DNA of 64,000 bases from the NCBI GenBank assembly GCA_030248215.1, contig JASANG010002312.1, positions 1 through 64,000 on the forward strand. Reading direction: 5' to 3'. Below are positions 22,401 through 29,948 of the stretch, piece after piece. How positions within the stretch are numbered: position 1 is the first letter of the stretch; every line of letters starts with the position of its first letter. Below the pieces are notes generated by a model. It did not search any database. It saw nothing but the letters and a program-made list of their open reading frames with translations, and had not been told where the DNA came from. This DNA is from Enoplolaimus lenunculus (Eukaryota > Nematoda > Enoplea > Enoplida > Thoracostomopsidae). Both the position numbers and the translations under genes were made by a program.

Positions 22401-25400
22401 GAACAATGGTATTAAGGAATAGGGGAACATGTTCAAAACCCTCAGAATTAGTCTGATTTTGATATTAATTTCAAATTTGCTATTATGCATGCAAGCTACC
22501 TTTGAAAAGCCCGTGTTAAATTGACGAGTGTGTCCGCTAAGCCTAAACCTAAACTTAAGCATTGTAAGCATGTGCGACATGCTTGTCCGTTATGTGCACA
22601 TGCAATATAGTGCAGTGTCCACGGTATGCATGTTAGCTGGTAGCATACGGTCGACACATAGTCGACGAAAAATGCAGTGGGAGAGGCGGGCTGCGTGGCG
22701 CAGTGGTAACAGCGTCTGCCTGACACGCAGAAGGTCGCTAAATCGAAACCACCCGTAACCCGCTTTACCAGCTGCTTAGTAAAAAGGTCTGAAGTCCCGG
22801 TTTCTACCTAGACTGACAAGAATAAACCTAAGCTTACTGTTAACGTAAGCTTCCATAATTATAAAATGAGCGATAATAAATTCTAAAACATTCTCTATGC
22901 TTTGACAATTATTTGTAGGTTCAAACAAATGTTTTTTTCATATTTTAAGTACATTCAATTTTACTCAACCTTTCTTGTCGTGTCTCGCGATTTCAGTGTT
23001 GACCGCAATGACTGTGGTGCTTTACTTCTTACCTTTACGTTGGCTTGTTATGCTTTGGGGTAAGTACAACAAAACATCGTCTAACTTTTAATTATAGCAA
23101 CCACCTGGCCTTTAAACCTAAGCCGAAACTTTAAACTGAAGCCTACATTGCCAAAAATGGTGAGTCAAATTGACTGTCTTCAAAATGGGCTTTTCCTGAC
23201 TACACAAACTGAGTCAAAATTCGACTCCGCGTCAGTCAAATTCGACTCGCTGAGTAGCTTGTTTGACTATGGCGGAGTCGAATTTTGACTCAGTTTTGTA
23301 GTCAGGAAAAGCCTATTTCGGAGAGTCAGTTGACTCACCATTTTTTGCAGTGTAAATATAAACCTAATCCTAAGCCTAAATATTAACCTAATCCTAAGCC
23401 TAAATATTAACCTAATCCTAAGCCTAAATATTACCCTAATCCTCAGCGTAAGTATAAACCTAATCCTAAACCTAAATATAAACCTAATCCTGAGCCTAAA
23501 TATAAACCAAATCCTAAGCCTAAATATTAACCTAATCCTAAGCCTAAATATTAACCTTATCCTAAGCCTAAATATTAACCTAATCCTCAGCGTAAGTATA
23601 AACCTAATCCTAAGCCTAAATATAAACCTAATCCTAAGCCTAAATATTAACCTTATCCTAAGCCTAAATATAAACCTAATCCTAAGCCTAAATATTAACC
23701 TAATCCTAAGCCTAAATATAAACCTAATCCTAAGCCTAAATATTAACCTAATCCTAAGCCTAAATATTAAACCTAATCCTAAGCCTAAATATTAACCTTA
23801 TCCTAAGCCTAAATATAAACCTAATCCTAAGCCTAAATATTAACCTAATCCTAAGCCTAAATATAAACCTAATGCTAAGCCTAAATGTTAAACCTAATCC
23901 TAAGCCTAAATATTAACCTTATCCTAAGCCTAAATATAAACCTAATCCTAAGTCTAAATATTAACCTTATCCTAAGCCTAAATATAAACCTAATCCTAAG
24001 CCTAAATATTAACCTAATCCTAAGCCTAAATATTAACCTAATCCTAAGCCTAAATATTAACCTTATCCTAAGCCTAAATATAAACCTAATCCTAAGCCTA
24101 AATATAAACCTAATCCTAAGCCTAAATATACTAATCCTAAGCCTAAATATAAACCTAATCCTAAGCCTAAATATTAACCTAATCCTAAGCCTAAATATTA
24201 ACCTAATCCTAAGCCTAAATATAAACCTAATCCTAAGTCTAAATATTAACCTTATCCTAAGCCTAAATATAAACCTAATCCTAAGCCTAAATATTAACCT
24301 TATCCTAAGCCTAAATATAAACCTAATCCTAAGCCTAAATATAAACCTAATCCTAAGCCTAAATATTAAACCTAATCCTAAGCCTAAATATTAACCTTAT
24401 CCTAAGCCTAAATATAAACCTAATCCTAAGCCTAAATATTCAAGTACTATGGTAATGAAAATACCGACTTTATATTTCCATACTGGAAACAGAAACCGAC
24501 ATTGTTGTTTTCTGGAAACCGAAACATAAATATCTATTTACACCCTGGTACACGTGATGGTAGAACTATTAATTCTATGTTTATTACCGGTATAATCTCA
24601 ATCAATTATTCCGGAGCGACTGAAATGTCATAGAATGCCTTGGTATACATTTCTAATGAAACCTTTTTATTTTCAGGTATGAACAAATTTACCAAAAAAC
24701 TTCGGTAAGTAAATTAATTCTGGTTTCAAACTTTATAATGCAGTCAGTATTAGGTTTCTTTTGATGAGCATACATCACTTGGTTATGTATAAACAAAGAA
24801 ACACAGATGTGGCATTTCCCTAATGTGAAGCAAAATATTTGATTTTGTGTATTAGGCAAGCCTAACCTTAACCGTAAGGAAAAGTCAATAACTAAGCCTA
24901 CGCCTGCGCTTGGAGTCTAAGCCCAAACCTCTGGGTGTGGAGCGTCAAAGACTGTATGTGCTAGGGCCAATGTACAGTACAGAGGCGGAACAGTTTATAA
25001 GCATATTTCTAAGCTTAAACGTAAGCTAAGCAAAAATTAGTCTAAAGCTTAAGCTTACTGTATTATAGTTCCGCGAAAAAACGTGGCGCCTCACAAAATA
25101 GCGTGGGCCTTGTGTATTGTTTTTACAGAAGTCCACACGCCCTTGCGAACAACGAACTGTTAGATTTTCTTTCACGAGTGCCATCCGATACTGAAATAGT
25201 AAGTAGATGATTGTTTAAAATTTGTACTTTATAATTTCTATTTTATTATTTAAAATTTTTACTTTATGATTTATATTTGATAAATTTTGATTTAAAAATA
25301 ACAGGTACACTGTTAGTTTGAACGTCTTTTAAGATAGTGACCGTGCGTAGATATTCATACAAGTATTGTGCATCAGAGAGCAATCGGCCGGCCGGTCACC

Positions 25401-25647
25401 TGCCGGCATTGGCCAGTCGGCCGGCCAGAAATTGCTTACTACAGAAAAAGCTAAAAACATAGTGATGTCATTAATTTAATATTTTTAATCATATTTAGAT
25501 TTCGGTTTTAAAAACTTTTAGCTCAAATCTGTAATGTTACCTACTGGTGTCATTATGGTCAATGTTAAGATTGAATCAGTAGTTAAAACCGCTTTGGTTG
25601 CAGTTGTATTTTATACAGCTCGTGTGGTGCGAAAAAAACGCTTGTGA
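7344..25647 (+). CDS. MCTP: MCTP: multiple C2 and transmembrane domain protein, 5'-truncated gene (18 exons)
   Basis: MCTPs are endoplasmic-reticulum-anchored C2 proteins; in animals they act as calcium sensors in synaptic homeostasis and in ER tubule shaping. Eighteen exons splice in phase into 542 residues: remainder of C2B (about residues 1-105), linker, complete C2C (about 160-260), first hydrophobic segment (about 338-376), acidic linker (393-412), second hydrophobic segment (about 452-484) and short tail. Diagnostic stretches resembling vertebrate MCTP2 include [50 protein letters not shown] and [13 protein letters not shown]2C keeps the loop aspartates (SADIGGKSDP and YDEDP). Exons for the N-terminus and C2A are not found upstream of 7344; the palindrome starts there. 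Repeats fill the introns. Identity is secure; the last exon is tentative. Confidence 0.93.
8067..8783. mobile_element. MITE with GGGTGGYGCTATACTT ends carrying a minisatellite
   Basis: Ends GGGTGGTGCTATACTT (8067) and AAGTATAGCGCCACCC (to about 8779) form a terminal inverted repeat around the 20-bp array at 8131-8748. Related ends occur at about 34784-34868 and at 63905 running off the window end, both with CGTCCGGCG-like GC-rich interiors, so this is a family. Confidence 0.65.
8131..8748. repeat. 20-bp minisatellite, about 31 units
   Basis: Almost perfect tandem array of GACGGTGACGGACTGCTCCT. It produces a spurious 211-residue minus-strand frame of [24 protein letters not shown] repeats. 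The array is much more GC-rich than its surroundings and has no recognisable copy in the left arm. Confidence 0.95.
9139..9547. mobile_element. GAGCGAAGCTC element (right-arm copy)
   Basis: Same element as 3950-4370, inverted by the palindrome, lying in the MCTP intron just upstream of the exon at 9584. Confidence 0.65.
9584..9705 (+). CDS. MCTP: MCTP exon: middle of C2B
   Basis: 122 bp, TTTTAG|CAT to GGACG|GTAAGG. It encodes [18 protein letters not shown] and [10 protein letters not shown], the C2 core with the PxWxExF signature. It joins the preceding exon in phase 0. Confidence 0.9.
9883..10066 (+). CDS. MCTP: MCTP exon: end of C2B and linker
   Basis: 184 bp, ATTATAG|A to TAT|GTAAGT. It encodes [20 protein letters not shown] followed by [14 protein letters not shown], matching the last C2B strands and the start of the C2B-C2C linker. 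The left-arm copy (3434-3617) has the same length and differs by one residue (L for F). Confidence 0.9.
10209..10514. mobile_element. TTAGGC-bearing MITE, family 2 (right-arm copy)
   Basis: Ends GCCAATGTTACTTTGAGG and CTAAAAGTAACATGGACC with CCTAAGCCTAAGC and TCGTATTCCTACGCCTACG units inside. Intronic in MCTP. Confidence 0.7.
11528..11582 (+). CDS. MCTP: MCTP exon: entry to C2C
   Basis: 55 bp, TTTTCAG|AGT to AAGG|GTAAAT. It encodes [18 protein letters not shown]; the LKDVG motif precedes C2C in vertebrate MCTPs. Phases fit both neighbours. Confidence 0.85.
11633..12296. mobile_element. TTAGGC-bearing MITE, family 2, long array (right-arm copy)
   Basis: Ends GGCCTATGTTACATTGAGG and CCTAAAAGTAACATTGGCC. 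About 530 bp of the interior is a higher-order array in which runs of TTAGGC alternate with AACACAATGATGCAATGC. Intronic in MCTP. Confidence 0.78.
12643..12842. mobile_element. GTGAGTCAA fold-back MITE
   Basis: About 200 bp, almost fully palindromic: CACTGCAAGAAATGGTGAGT ... ACTCACCTTTTTTTCAGTG. Inner arms repeat GAGTCAAAATTCGACTCCGC. Other copies lie at 23147-23353 and 56879-57089. Confidence 0.75.
13005..13178. mobile_element. TTAGGC-bearing MITE, family 2
   Basis: CAATGTTACTTTAAGGGGCG ... CGCCCCTTAAAGTAACATGA, with CCTAAGCCTAAGC inside and TCTTTTATGGACCCTCCAGA near the 3' side. Intronic in MCTP. Confidence 0.75.
13323..13361 (+). CDS. MCTP: MCTP exon: C2C loop 1 region
   Basis: 39 bp, ATTTCAG|TT to GGAG|GTATG. 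It encodes [14 protein letters not shown] with the loop-1 aspartate. It is the last exon inside the palindrome; the left-arm copy at 163-201 looks unchanged. Confidence 0.88.
14034..14136 (+). CDS. MCTP: MCTP exon: C2C core
   Basis: 103 bp, ATTTCAG|GT to TCATT|GTAAGT. It encodes [20 protein letters not shown] and [13 protein letters not shown], near-identical in pattern to the vertebrate MCTP C2C. Confidence 0.95.
14394..14640. mobile_element. Degraded GGCGGATCC-type MITE
   Basis: Begins CAGAGGCGGATCCAAAAATT and ends near CTCGAGATCCGC. The start motif matches the widespread CAGNGGCGGATCCA ends of hAT-like MITEs. MCTP intron. Confidence 0.45.
14869..14971 (+). CDS. MCTP: MCTP exon: C2C loop 3
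   Basis: 103 bp, ATTTTAG|C to AAAG|GTAATC. It encodes [20 protein letters not shown] and [13 protein letters not shown], supplying the calcium-binding DED loop. Confidence 0.95.
15060..15285. mobile_element. Fold-back MITE (TATTCTCAAATGCGTATAGC)
   Basis: TATTCTCAAATGCGTATAGC at about 15069 returns inverted as GCTATACGCATTTGAGAATA at about 15253-15272, with inner blocks TCAGTTAGTAATAGG and CCTATCACTAACTGA also inverted. Related ends occur at 14157-14290 and in both palindrome arms near 6000-6110. MCTP intron. Confidence 0.6.
15624..15725 (+). CDS. MCTP: MCTP exon: end of C2C
   Basis: 102 bp, TTTCAG|ATA to CCG|GTATG. It encodes [18 protein letters not shown] then [15 protein letters not shown], the last strands of C2C (compare KGVIYLEMDLIYNP in vertebrates). 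Confidence 0.94.
16196..16355. mobile_element. GGCCCGTAGCC MITE (inverted, degraded)
   Basis: Contains CAGGCGGGCTCAGCCCTC, GAAAATTTTCAACCTTGCTTG and AAGCTGAGCTGGTTACGGG, the inverse of the copies at 17400, 42400, 61110 and elsewhere. MCTP intron. Confidence 0.5.
16393..16467 (+). CDS. MCTP: MCTP exon: juxtamembrane region
   Basis: 75 bp, TTAACAG|ATA to CAG|GTAAAA. It encodes [20 protein letters not shown] and KFKRQ; ASIRTF.P is the family hallmark after C2C. Confidence 0.93.
16589..16731. mobile_element. TTAGGC-bearing MITE, family 1
   Basis: Family 1 ends are GGCCCATGTAAAGAACAGGGGC-GGAAC and inverse; here ACAGGGCCGTAACAG and CGTTCCGAACCTGATCTTTA. The core AAAATTAGTCTAAAGCTTAAG is shared by most copies. 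MCTP intron. Confidence 0.6.
16970..17127. mobile_element. TTAGGC-bearing MITE, family 1
   Basis: Begins GAACAGGGCAGTAACAGTAG and ends CGTTCCGCCTCTGATCTTCA; core AAAGTTTAAGCTTAC. It ends about 30 bp before the MCTP exon at 17156, so element sequence supplies part of that intron's 3' end. Confidence 0.65.
17156..17275 (+). CDS. MCTP: MCTP exon: start of the phosphoribosyltransferase-C-like membrane region
   Basis: 120 bp, TTTTTAAG|GAA to GTT|GTAAGT. It encodes [18 protein letters not shown], then [16 protein letters not shown] at the border of the first membrane segment. The acceptor is AAG, not CAG. The open frame extends upstream, but family alignment favours this start. Confidence 0.88.
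17400..17568. mobile_element. GGCCCGTAGCC MITE
   Basis: Consensus of the family: CAGGCCCGTAGCCAGCTCAC, G-run, CAATGACTTACAAGCAAGGTTGAAAAT, CCAGGGGGGCTGAGCCCCCC, GGCTACGGGCC. This copy reads GGCCTGTGCCTAGCTCACC to GTCTACGGCCCC. Confidence 0.6.
18127..18275. mobile_element. TTAGGC-bearing MITE, family 2 (clean copy)
   Basis: Ends GGCCCATGTTACTTTAAGGG and CCCTTAAAGTAACATTGGCC. TCATT lies on both sides (before TGGCC and after GGCCA), a possible 5-bp target duplication. It lies directly before the MCTP exon at 18343. Confidence 0.75.
18343..18474 (+). CDS. MCTP: MCTP exon: first membrane segment
   Basis: 132 bp, AATTTCAG|GTA to CTA|GTGAGT. It encodes [20 protein letters not shown] and [10 protein letters not shown], a strongly hydrophobic hairpin with the FELYM.PL motif of MCTPs. 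Confidence 0.95.
18690..18984. mobile_element. TTAGGC-bearing MITE, family 1
   Basis: GATGTATAGAACAGGGTCGG ... GGCCCTGTTCTATACATGGG with four blocks of CCTAAGCCTAAGCCTAA separated by GGATGAGCCTATT. MCTP intron. Confidence 0.75.
19467..19505 (+). CDS. MCTP: MCTP exon: acidic linker
   Basis: 39 bp, TTTCAG|GAT to AAG|GTAGGG. It encodes [13 protein letters not shown], the acidic stretch also seen between the membrane segments of vertebrate MCTPs (DDEEDEDD). Confidence 0.88.
19543..19706. mobile_element. TTAGGC-bearing MITE, family 1 (opposite orientation)
   Basis: CTCATGTATAGAACAGCGCC ... CCGACCCTGTTCTATACATG with a TTAGGC run on the right. MCTP intron. Confidence 0.7.
19988..20008 (+). CDS. 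MCTP: MCTP 21-bp microexon
   Basis: 21 bp, TTTTAG|GAT to GGG|GTAAAG, encoding DSKDTKG. It is phase 0 on both sides, so skipping it would keep the frame. The position matches the KESEKKG segment of vertebrate MCTP2. Confidence 0.7.
20168..20358. mobile_element. GTCGGAGCAGAC MITE
   Basis: Starts TGTCGGAGCAGACAGGGATG and ends ATGCTTCGGCCCTGATAG. Shares TTTTAAAACTTCGGTGGTTT, ACCGGTTA and TTTAGGGGT blocks with 63024-63222. Overlapping open frames on both strands are repeat sequence. MCTP intron. Confidence 0.55.
20652..21114. mobile_element. CTGTAGTGACCCGAA MITE
   Basis: Ends TACTGTAGTGACCCGAATA and TATTCGGGTTGCTACAGTA are inverted repeats. If TA is the target duplication, this would suit the Tc1/mariner group. 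A second copy starts at about 40434 with CTGTAGTGACCCGAACAAG and shares AGAGTCCGTAAGCGGATAGA-type sequence. Confidence 0.6.
21278..21384 (+). CDS. MCTP: MCTP exon: helix between membrane segments
   Basis: 107 bp, ATTATAG|GAA to AAAAA|GTAATT. It encodes [20 protein letters not shown] and [16 protein letters not shown], matching the VQNVLEEIASFGERIKN region. Confidence 0.93.
21438..21756. mobile_element. Fold-back MITE, second copy of the palindrome-centre element
   Basis: AAGAGTGCATGATACAAGAG at the left and GTATGCATCATTCACTCTT at the right, with inner GCGTTGCGTTTTTGGCC against GGCCAAAAACGCAACGCG. MCTP intron. Confidence 0.7.
21885..21990 (-). repeat. tRNA-like repeat (Thr-GGT-like), degraded
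   Basis: On the minus strand an A-box-like CAATGGTTAGAG is followed by GGACCGGTAGCC (anticodon-loop-like with GGT) and GTGGGTTCGAG, a good B box. Stems do not close well and GGTTCGAG is partly duplicated, so this reads as a tRNA-derived repeat rather than a gene. Confidence 0.5.
22155..22240 (-). repeat. tRNA-like sequence (Thr-GGT-like)
   Basis: Minus strand: TAGCTCACTGGTTAGAG (A box), GCGGA-CCGGTAA-TCCGT (anticodon arm with GGT), GTGGGTTCAAACCCC (T arm). Acceptor halves GATTGCG and CGCATCC pair poorly, and position 33 is C instead of T. Probably a pseudo-tRNA or SINE head; a real tRNA is less likely. Confidence 0.5.
22565..22822 (+). repeat. tRNA-derived SINE-like repeat, copy 1
   Basis: A tRNA-like core at about 22688-22767 (GCGGGCTGCGTGGCGCAGTG, anticodon arm TCTGC-CTGACAC-GCAGA with GAC, 3' AACCCGC) has a decayed T arm (AATCGAAACC). 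Flanks conserved with 42105-42362: GACATGCTTGTCCGTTAT upstream and AGCTGCTTAGTAAAAAGGTC downstream. Because sequence 5' of the tRNA is also shared, the repeat unit is larger than a simple tRNA-headed SINE. MCTP intron. Confidence 0.6.
22950..23059 (+). CDS. MCTP: MCTP exon: second membrane segment
   Basis: 110 bp, TATTTTAAG|T to TGGG|GTAAGT. It encodes [18 protein letters not shown] then [27 protein letters not shown] within the exon would be a decoy acceptor; starting there gives the wrong phase and drops the conserved TFN.T.PFLS motif. Confidence 0.92.
23147..23353. mobile_element. GTGAGTCAA fold-back MITE
   Basis: ATTGCCAAAAATGGTGAGTC ... GACTCACCATTTTTTGCAGT, palindromic over about 205 bp. 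It abuts the minisatellite that follows. MCTP intron. Confidence 0.75.
23360..24440. repeat. 24-bp minisatellite, about 45 units
   Basis: Tandem array built around CCTAATCCTAAGCCTAAA followed by TATTAA or TATAAA; about 1.08 kb with unit variants such as CCTTATCC and CCTCAGCG. It creates a spurious 169-residue frame of repeating LSLNINLI. The unit looks derived from the GCCTAA runs of the local MITEs. It lies between MCTP exons at 22950 and 24677. Confidence 0.95.
24677..24704 (+). CDS. MCTP: MCTP 28-bp microexon
   Basis: 28 bp, TTTTCAG|GT to CTTCG|GTAAGT, encoding MNKFTKKLR, an almost invariant MCTP motif. Its phases join both neighbours exactly. Confidence 0.9.
24966..25111. mobile_element. 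TTAGGC-bearing MITE, family 1
   Basis: GGCCAATGTACAGTACAGAG ... AAACGTGGCGCCTCACAAAA ... GTGGGCC, core AAAATTAGTCTAAAGCTTAAG. It ends just before the MCTP exon at 25129. Confidence 0.65.
25129..25198 (+). CDS. MCTP: MCTP exon: C-terminal conserved motif
   Basis: 70 bp, TTTTACAG|A to GAAATA|GTAAGT. It encodes [18 protein letters not shown] then PSDTEI, matching [14 protein letters not shown] of vertebrate MCTPs. Confidence 0.93.
25570..25647 (+). CDS. MCTP: Candidate MCTP terminal exon
   Basis: After the exon ending at 25198 the frame needs a phase-0 acceptor. AATGTTAAG|ATT at 25570 opens 25 codons ending ARVVRKKRL and TGA at 25645-25647. A lysine/arginine-rich end is also found in vertebrate MCTPs. 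An AATAAA at 25678-25683 lies 31 bp after the stop. The acceptor is weak. The alternative TTGCAG| at about 25604 gives another phase-0 frame ending about 50 bp later. Confidence 0.35.
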   Translation: MESVVKTALVAVVFYTARVVRKKRL

Positions 25648-25677
25648 TGATCGGGGTTATATATTGCCTTTTAGAAA

Positions 25678-25683
25678 AATAAA
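25678..25683 (+). terminator. Polyadenylation signal AATAAA (MCTP candidate)
   Basis: Canonical hexamer just after the candidate MCTP stop codon. AT-rich sequence makes chance hexamers common. Confidence 0.4.
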
Positions 25684-28179
25684 GTGAAATCTTTCATTTG
25701 AGTATATATATCTTTTGATAACGGGAATAATATTATGTAATCGGATTAAATCAATCAGATTTTCTCACCGATCAAGGTAGGTTCAACATAAATGAAGTAG
25801 TTTTAGGATTAAGTTTTGTTTGTTTGTGATACACTGTAAATTTGTGTGAGTTGATTTTAAGTCAGAATGAGTTGAATCACTCAGTCTGAGTTAGGGCAAT
25901 CAGAAGTCATAAGTCTGAGTTGATATAACTCATTCTGATTTAATTAATCAGCGTTCCCGGAATCAAATCAACTCAGAGTGAGAATCAACTCAACTGAGAG
26001 TGAGTTATTGTTTACTGATATTAATTCAGAAATAACCCAACTGGCTAGCTGAATTGATTAAGTAATCAACTGATTGCAATTTGCAGTATGGCTAAAAATT
26101 GGGCCTACAGTTTCAGAACGGCTAAGGTGTCATTGCCATTAAATATGACAAATATATAAGTGTGATGTAAATAGACTGGAGGCAAAATTTTTAGGTGTAG
26201 GTATGCCGGATACTGTATATTTAACTAAATTTCTAAGCCCAAATGGGTCGACCGCCCCATCTCAACTCCTGCGATTTCAAGGGACCCTAAGCAGGATGCG
26301 AGAAACGAATTTCTGAGCTGTTTAGGCTAGTAATTCTTGAAATACAAGACATTTAAGTCTTGAAAATTTAAGAAAATAGGAGTCTTGGAATTTCAAGACA
26401 ATTTATTTTGTGTGTAGTGCATGGTTATTTCAATATCGCTGAGAACAAAGATATTAACATTTTCAAATATGGTGAAAATAGTTTTTTTCAATTTTTAGCG
26501 AATGTACGGTGAATTTCGACCGGAGCCTCTTGACTCGTTCGGTTCGGTTCAAAGCCAAGGCAGCTCAAGTCGGCTGGTGCATCGAAAAAAGACCAATTAA
26601 TGTTTGTAAAATGGAACAGTAGACTGTATGAATTTTTAGTTTTGTCATTTTTGTTAAATGCTAAGTTCAAAAACTATTCCTAAGGAATATTTTTGAGAGT
26701 TTAAAATGTTATTTAGTACGAGCGTATTTTAGCAATTGTAAAAAACATGTTCCGTACTTTAAGTGCTAGTAAAAAAACTATTGCTAACAAACAGAAGCAG
26801 ATAATGTTCAAAACACAATGAAAATAGAAACGAAAAACGCATGTTGAAGTATACAAGTTTCGTCCAATGTAAACAACAGGGGCAGAACAGTATTATAAGC
26901 ATATTATTCAGCTTAAAAGCCTTAGCCTAAGCGTAAGAGTGAGCACATTCCAAAGCCTAAACCCATGCCTAGCTTAACCAATCAAAAAAAGTCTAAAGCA
27001 TTAAAGCTTATTCTATTCTAGTCGCACAGAAAAACATTCCGCCCCTGAACTTTTTATATGGGCAAAGTTCCAGATCTTTTCTTGTTGGCAATACAATTTG
27101 AAGCATGCAAATATTTACTGAGCTCGCTTAAGTTGTTTAAAGAAACTAAGCGATGCAAACTCATTTTTTAACATTTTCGACGAATTTTGTCATTTTCAAA
27201 TCATAGGTAAACAACTGAAGCAGGGGTTAACTGCAAGTAAAAATACCAGAGTCGGAGCCGGCGGTCAACAAAACTTGCCGTAGCCGACGCCGGCGGTGAG
27301 AACCGAAATTAATTATAGTTTATAACAAGATTAATTTAATTTATATCTGTAATGTGTGAAAAACATTTTGGTTTCGGCTTAGTTTTTACGAAATCCTTAA
27401 CTCCTGAAAGGTATACAAAAAGTTAAAGCCAAACGCACTGCATGATATTATTTTCAAAAACACTGCCCGATTGATGCTGGTCCACGTATTAACGTGATAT
27501 ACAACGAATTATTAGCATTTCCGATATTTCTATACGACAGAAACGGACACTGATTTTCACCGGAAACGAAAACGGGTACTTGGTTTTTACACACTGACTT
27601 CCACTATTTTATTTGTTTAGTTGTTTTATTATATTTCCGCTGTTCGCTTCGTGGTAATAGATGTTTCGCTTCGGTTATTGCCATATAAACAAACTGTGAT
27701 GCATTCCATGTGTGTCTTTGGCTTTATACTCGCATAAACAATATGTCCATATTTGTGTAGTAAAATTTACTATTTGCTGGCTATATTTTAGTAGAACTTG
27801 ACTGGGGATCACGATTTAAACTATAACCCCAAACTAACAGAAGTATACGCATATCCTAAGTCTAACAGCCTAAGAATGAGTGTATAGCTATGCCAAACTA
27901 TGTCTCAATCTTACACATACTCAATTGTAGTCCCGCAGAAAAACGCTCCGCTCCTGATCTTTACACGGGCCGCAAAAACCGACAAACTGCGTCGGACTCC
28001 AGCAAAAACCGATCTCCGGTTCCGGTAAAACTTTTTCATAACTTTAGTGAAATTTTTTGAGTTTTATGAAAGTAAAGTTGTGGAGTTAGTCCGGTCGTAA
28101 CTTTGGAGTAATTTTGATTGTTTTAGTTGCCGAAATTTTTAAAAAAAAATTGTTTAAATATACATTTTTGACAACAAAA

Positions 28180-28362
28180 ATGGCCCATGTATAGAACAAG
28201 GCCGGAACAGTAGCATAAACATTTTCCTAAGCCGAAGCCTAAGCGTATGGATGAGCCTATTAATAAGCCTAAGCCTAAGCAAAAAAGTAAGTCTAAAGCT
28301 TAAACTGACACTATTATAGCCCCTTCGGAAAACGATCCTGACCTGTTCTATACATGGGCCAC
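28180..28362. mobile_element. TTAGGC-bearing MITE, family 1 (clean copy)
   Basis: Ends TGGCCCATGTATAGAACA and TGTTCTATACATGGGCCA are perfect 18-bp inverted repeats. Interior CCTAAGCC runs, AAGTAAGTCTAAAGCTTAAAC and CCCCTTCGGAAAACGATCC. Confidence 0.8.
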
Positions 28363-29223
28363 AAAATGGATAGAATTAGCAAAACCAACATTACTGAACT
28401 ACCCCATTGCTACACATATTTGAGAATACCGGACCGATCTAGATTTTCAACTAAAAATATGCTAGCTAAGTATTTCATTATTAAAAAGAACGGACAACTT
28501 GTTTTTATTAATGCGTCAACAGAAACAACAAAGCGAAATATATTTCATTCAAAACAAATCACAGCAACCAACAAACGGCAAATATGATGCTCTTTCTCCC
28601 GGTCCATGATGCGATGCCGGCAAAAATTCTTAATACTCCAAAATACGAATAAGTTTCTTTAGTTGCTTTGAACAAACTTTTCGTATTTTTTAATCAATTT
28701 TTGATATCTTACGAAATATCCGTTAGAAATTTAAAGATTTCATGTTTGGTCAATATATCAAACAGGACCGTAACTGCAGTGAAGCATAAGCATATTCCTA
28801 AGCTCAAGTCTAAGCTTACGCATCTTAGCAAATAAATTAGTCTTAAGCTTAAGCTTATTCTATTGCACTCACACAAAAACGTTTGACCGCTGATCTTTAC
28901 ATGAGCCCCATGTTTTGTATGCCCTCCCATGTTCTTTCTCTTTAAATGTACAAAAACCAACAAGATCATAAAATAATGGCAATATAAAAACAAATAAAAT
29001 ACAAACAAAAAAATAATGTATTAGCTGAATAAATAAAAAGGTTTATTTTTTAACCCAAATATCAACATGTGTACAGAAAGGCCCTACTGCACGCTTAAAC
29101 CTAAGCCTAAGACCAAACCTAAGGATCAAGCGTAATCCTAAGGCCGAGCCAAACTCTCAGCCAAACCTTGAGCGTGTGTTATGCAAAAATCTGAAACTTT
29201 TGAAAACTACTCTTGGAAGTATT

Positions 29224-29373
29224 GGCCAATGTAAAGAACGCAAGCGGAACAGTATTTTAAGCATATTCCTAAGCCTAAGCCTAAGTCAAGTGAAAAAATT
29301 AGTCTAAAGCTTAAGTTTACTCAATTGCAGTTCCACAGAAAAACGTGTCCGCCCCTGATTTTTGCATGGGCCG
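29224..29373. mobile_element. TTAGGC-bearing MITE, family 1
   Basis: GGCCAATGTAAAGAACGCAAG ... GTCCGCCCCTGATTTTTGCATGGGCC with AAAATTAGTCTAAAGCTTAAG inside. Confidence 0.72.
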
Positions 29374-29948
29374 AAAAGTTCAAAACCAGAAATATGTACG
29401 TCTAAAATGAATAAAAACAAGTTATGCGCAATTCAGTGTATTAAAACAACAGAATATTTGTATAAAATATATGGCTTCCCTTCAATTTTTAATTACAAAA
29501 TAATTCAAAGCTTTAGACTAACTTTTTTGCTTAGGCTTAGGCTTAGAAATATGCTTATAATACTGTTCCGGCTTTGTTCTATACATGAGCCGATTTTGCG
29601 TTACAAATACTTTTTCTGAATGTCTTATATCAAAAATTTTTTGACAAGGAATATTTTGGAATACTGATATTTGGATAGTCTGTAAAAGACATTGTGTTTG
29701 TATTATGTAAAGATGAAAAAAATTTCAATTCACAATGAAAATACAATCCTGGTTAACCTGAGGCGTTTCTTGTACACCTTCACCTGACATTTCAGGTTAA
29801 CGATAAGGCTTAGACATCGGCTTTGGCTCAGGTAAACGTTTAAGCTTATGTAAGATTTTTCCAGAAACCTAAGCCTCAGTCTGCGCTTGAGTCTAAGCCC
29901 AAACCTCTGGGTGGAGAAAGTGTCAAAGACTATATATATGTGTGCTAG

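Noticed and set aside
22688-22767. Functional tRNA-Val gene
   Set aside because: The acceptor and anticodon arms are recognisable, but the T arm does not pair and the B box is decayed. The sequence is part of a dispersed repeat.
22996-23059. MCTP exon starting at the TTTCAG inside 22950-23059
   Set aside because: Starting there leaves the phase incompatible with the exon ending at 21384 and removes the conserved TFN.T.PFLS motif, which reads through in frame from TTTTAAG| at 22950.
23885-24394. 169-residue plus-strand open frame of repeated LSLNINLI
   Set aside because: It is the translation of the 24-bp minisatellite, whose unit length is a multiple of three.
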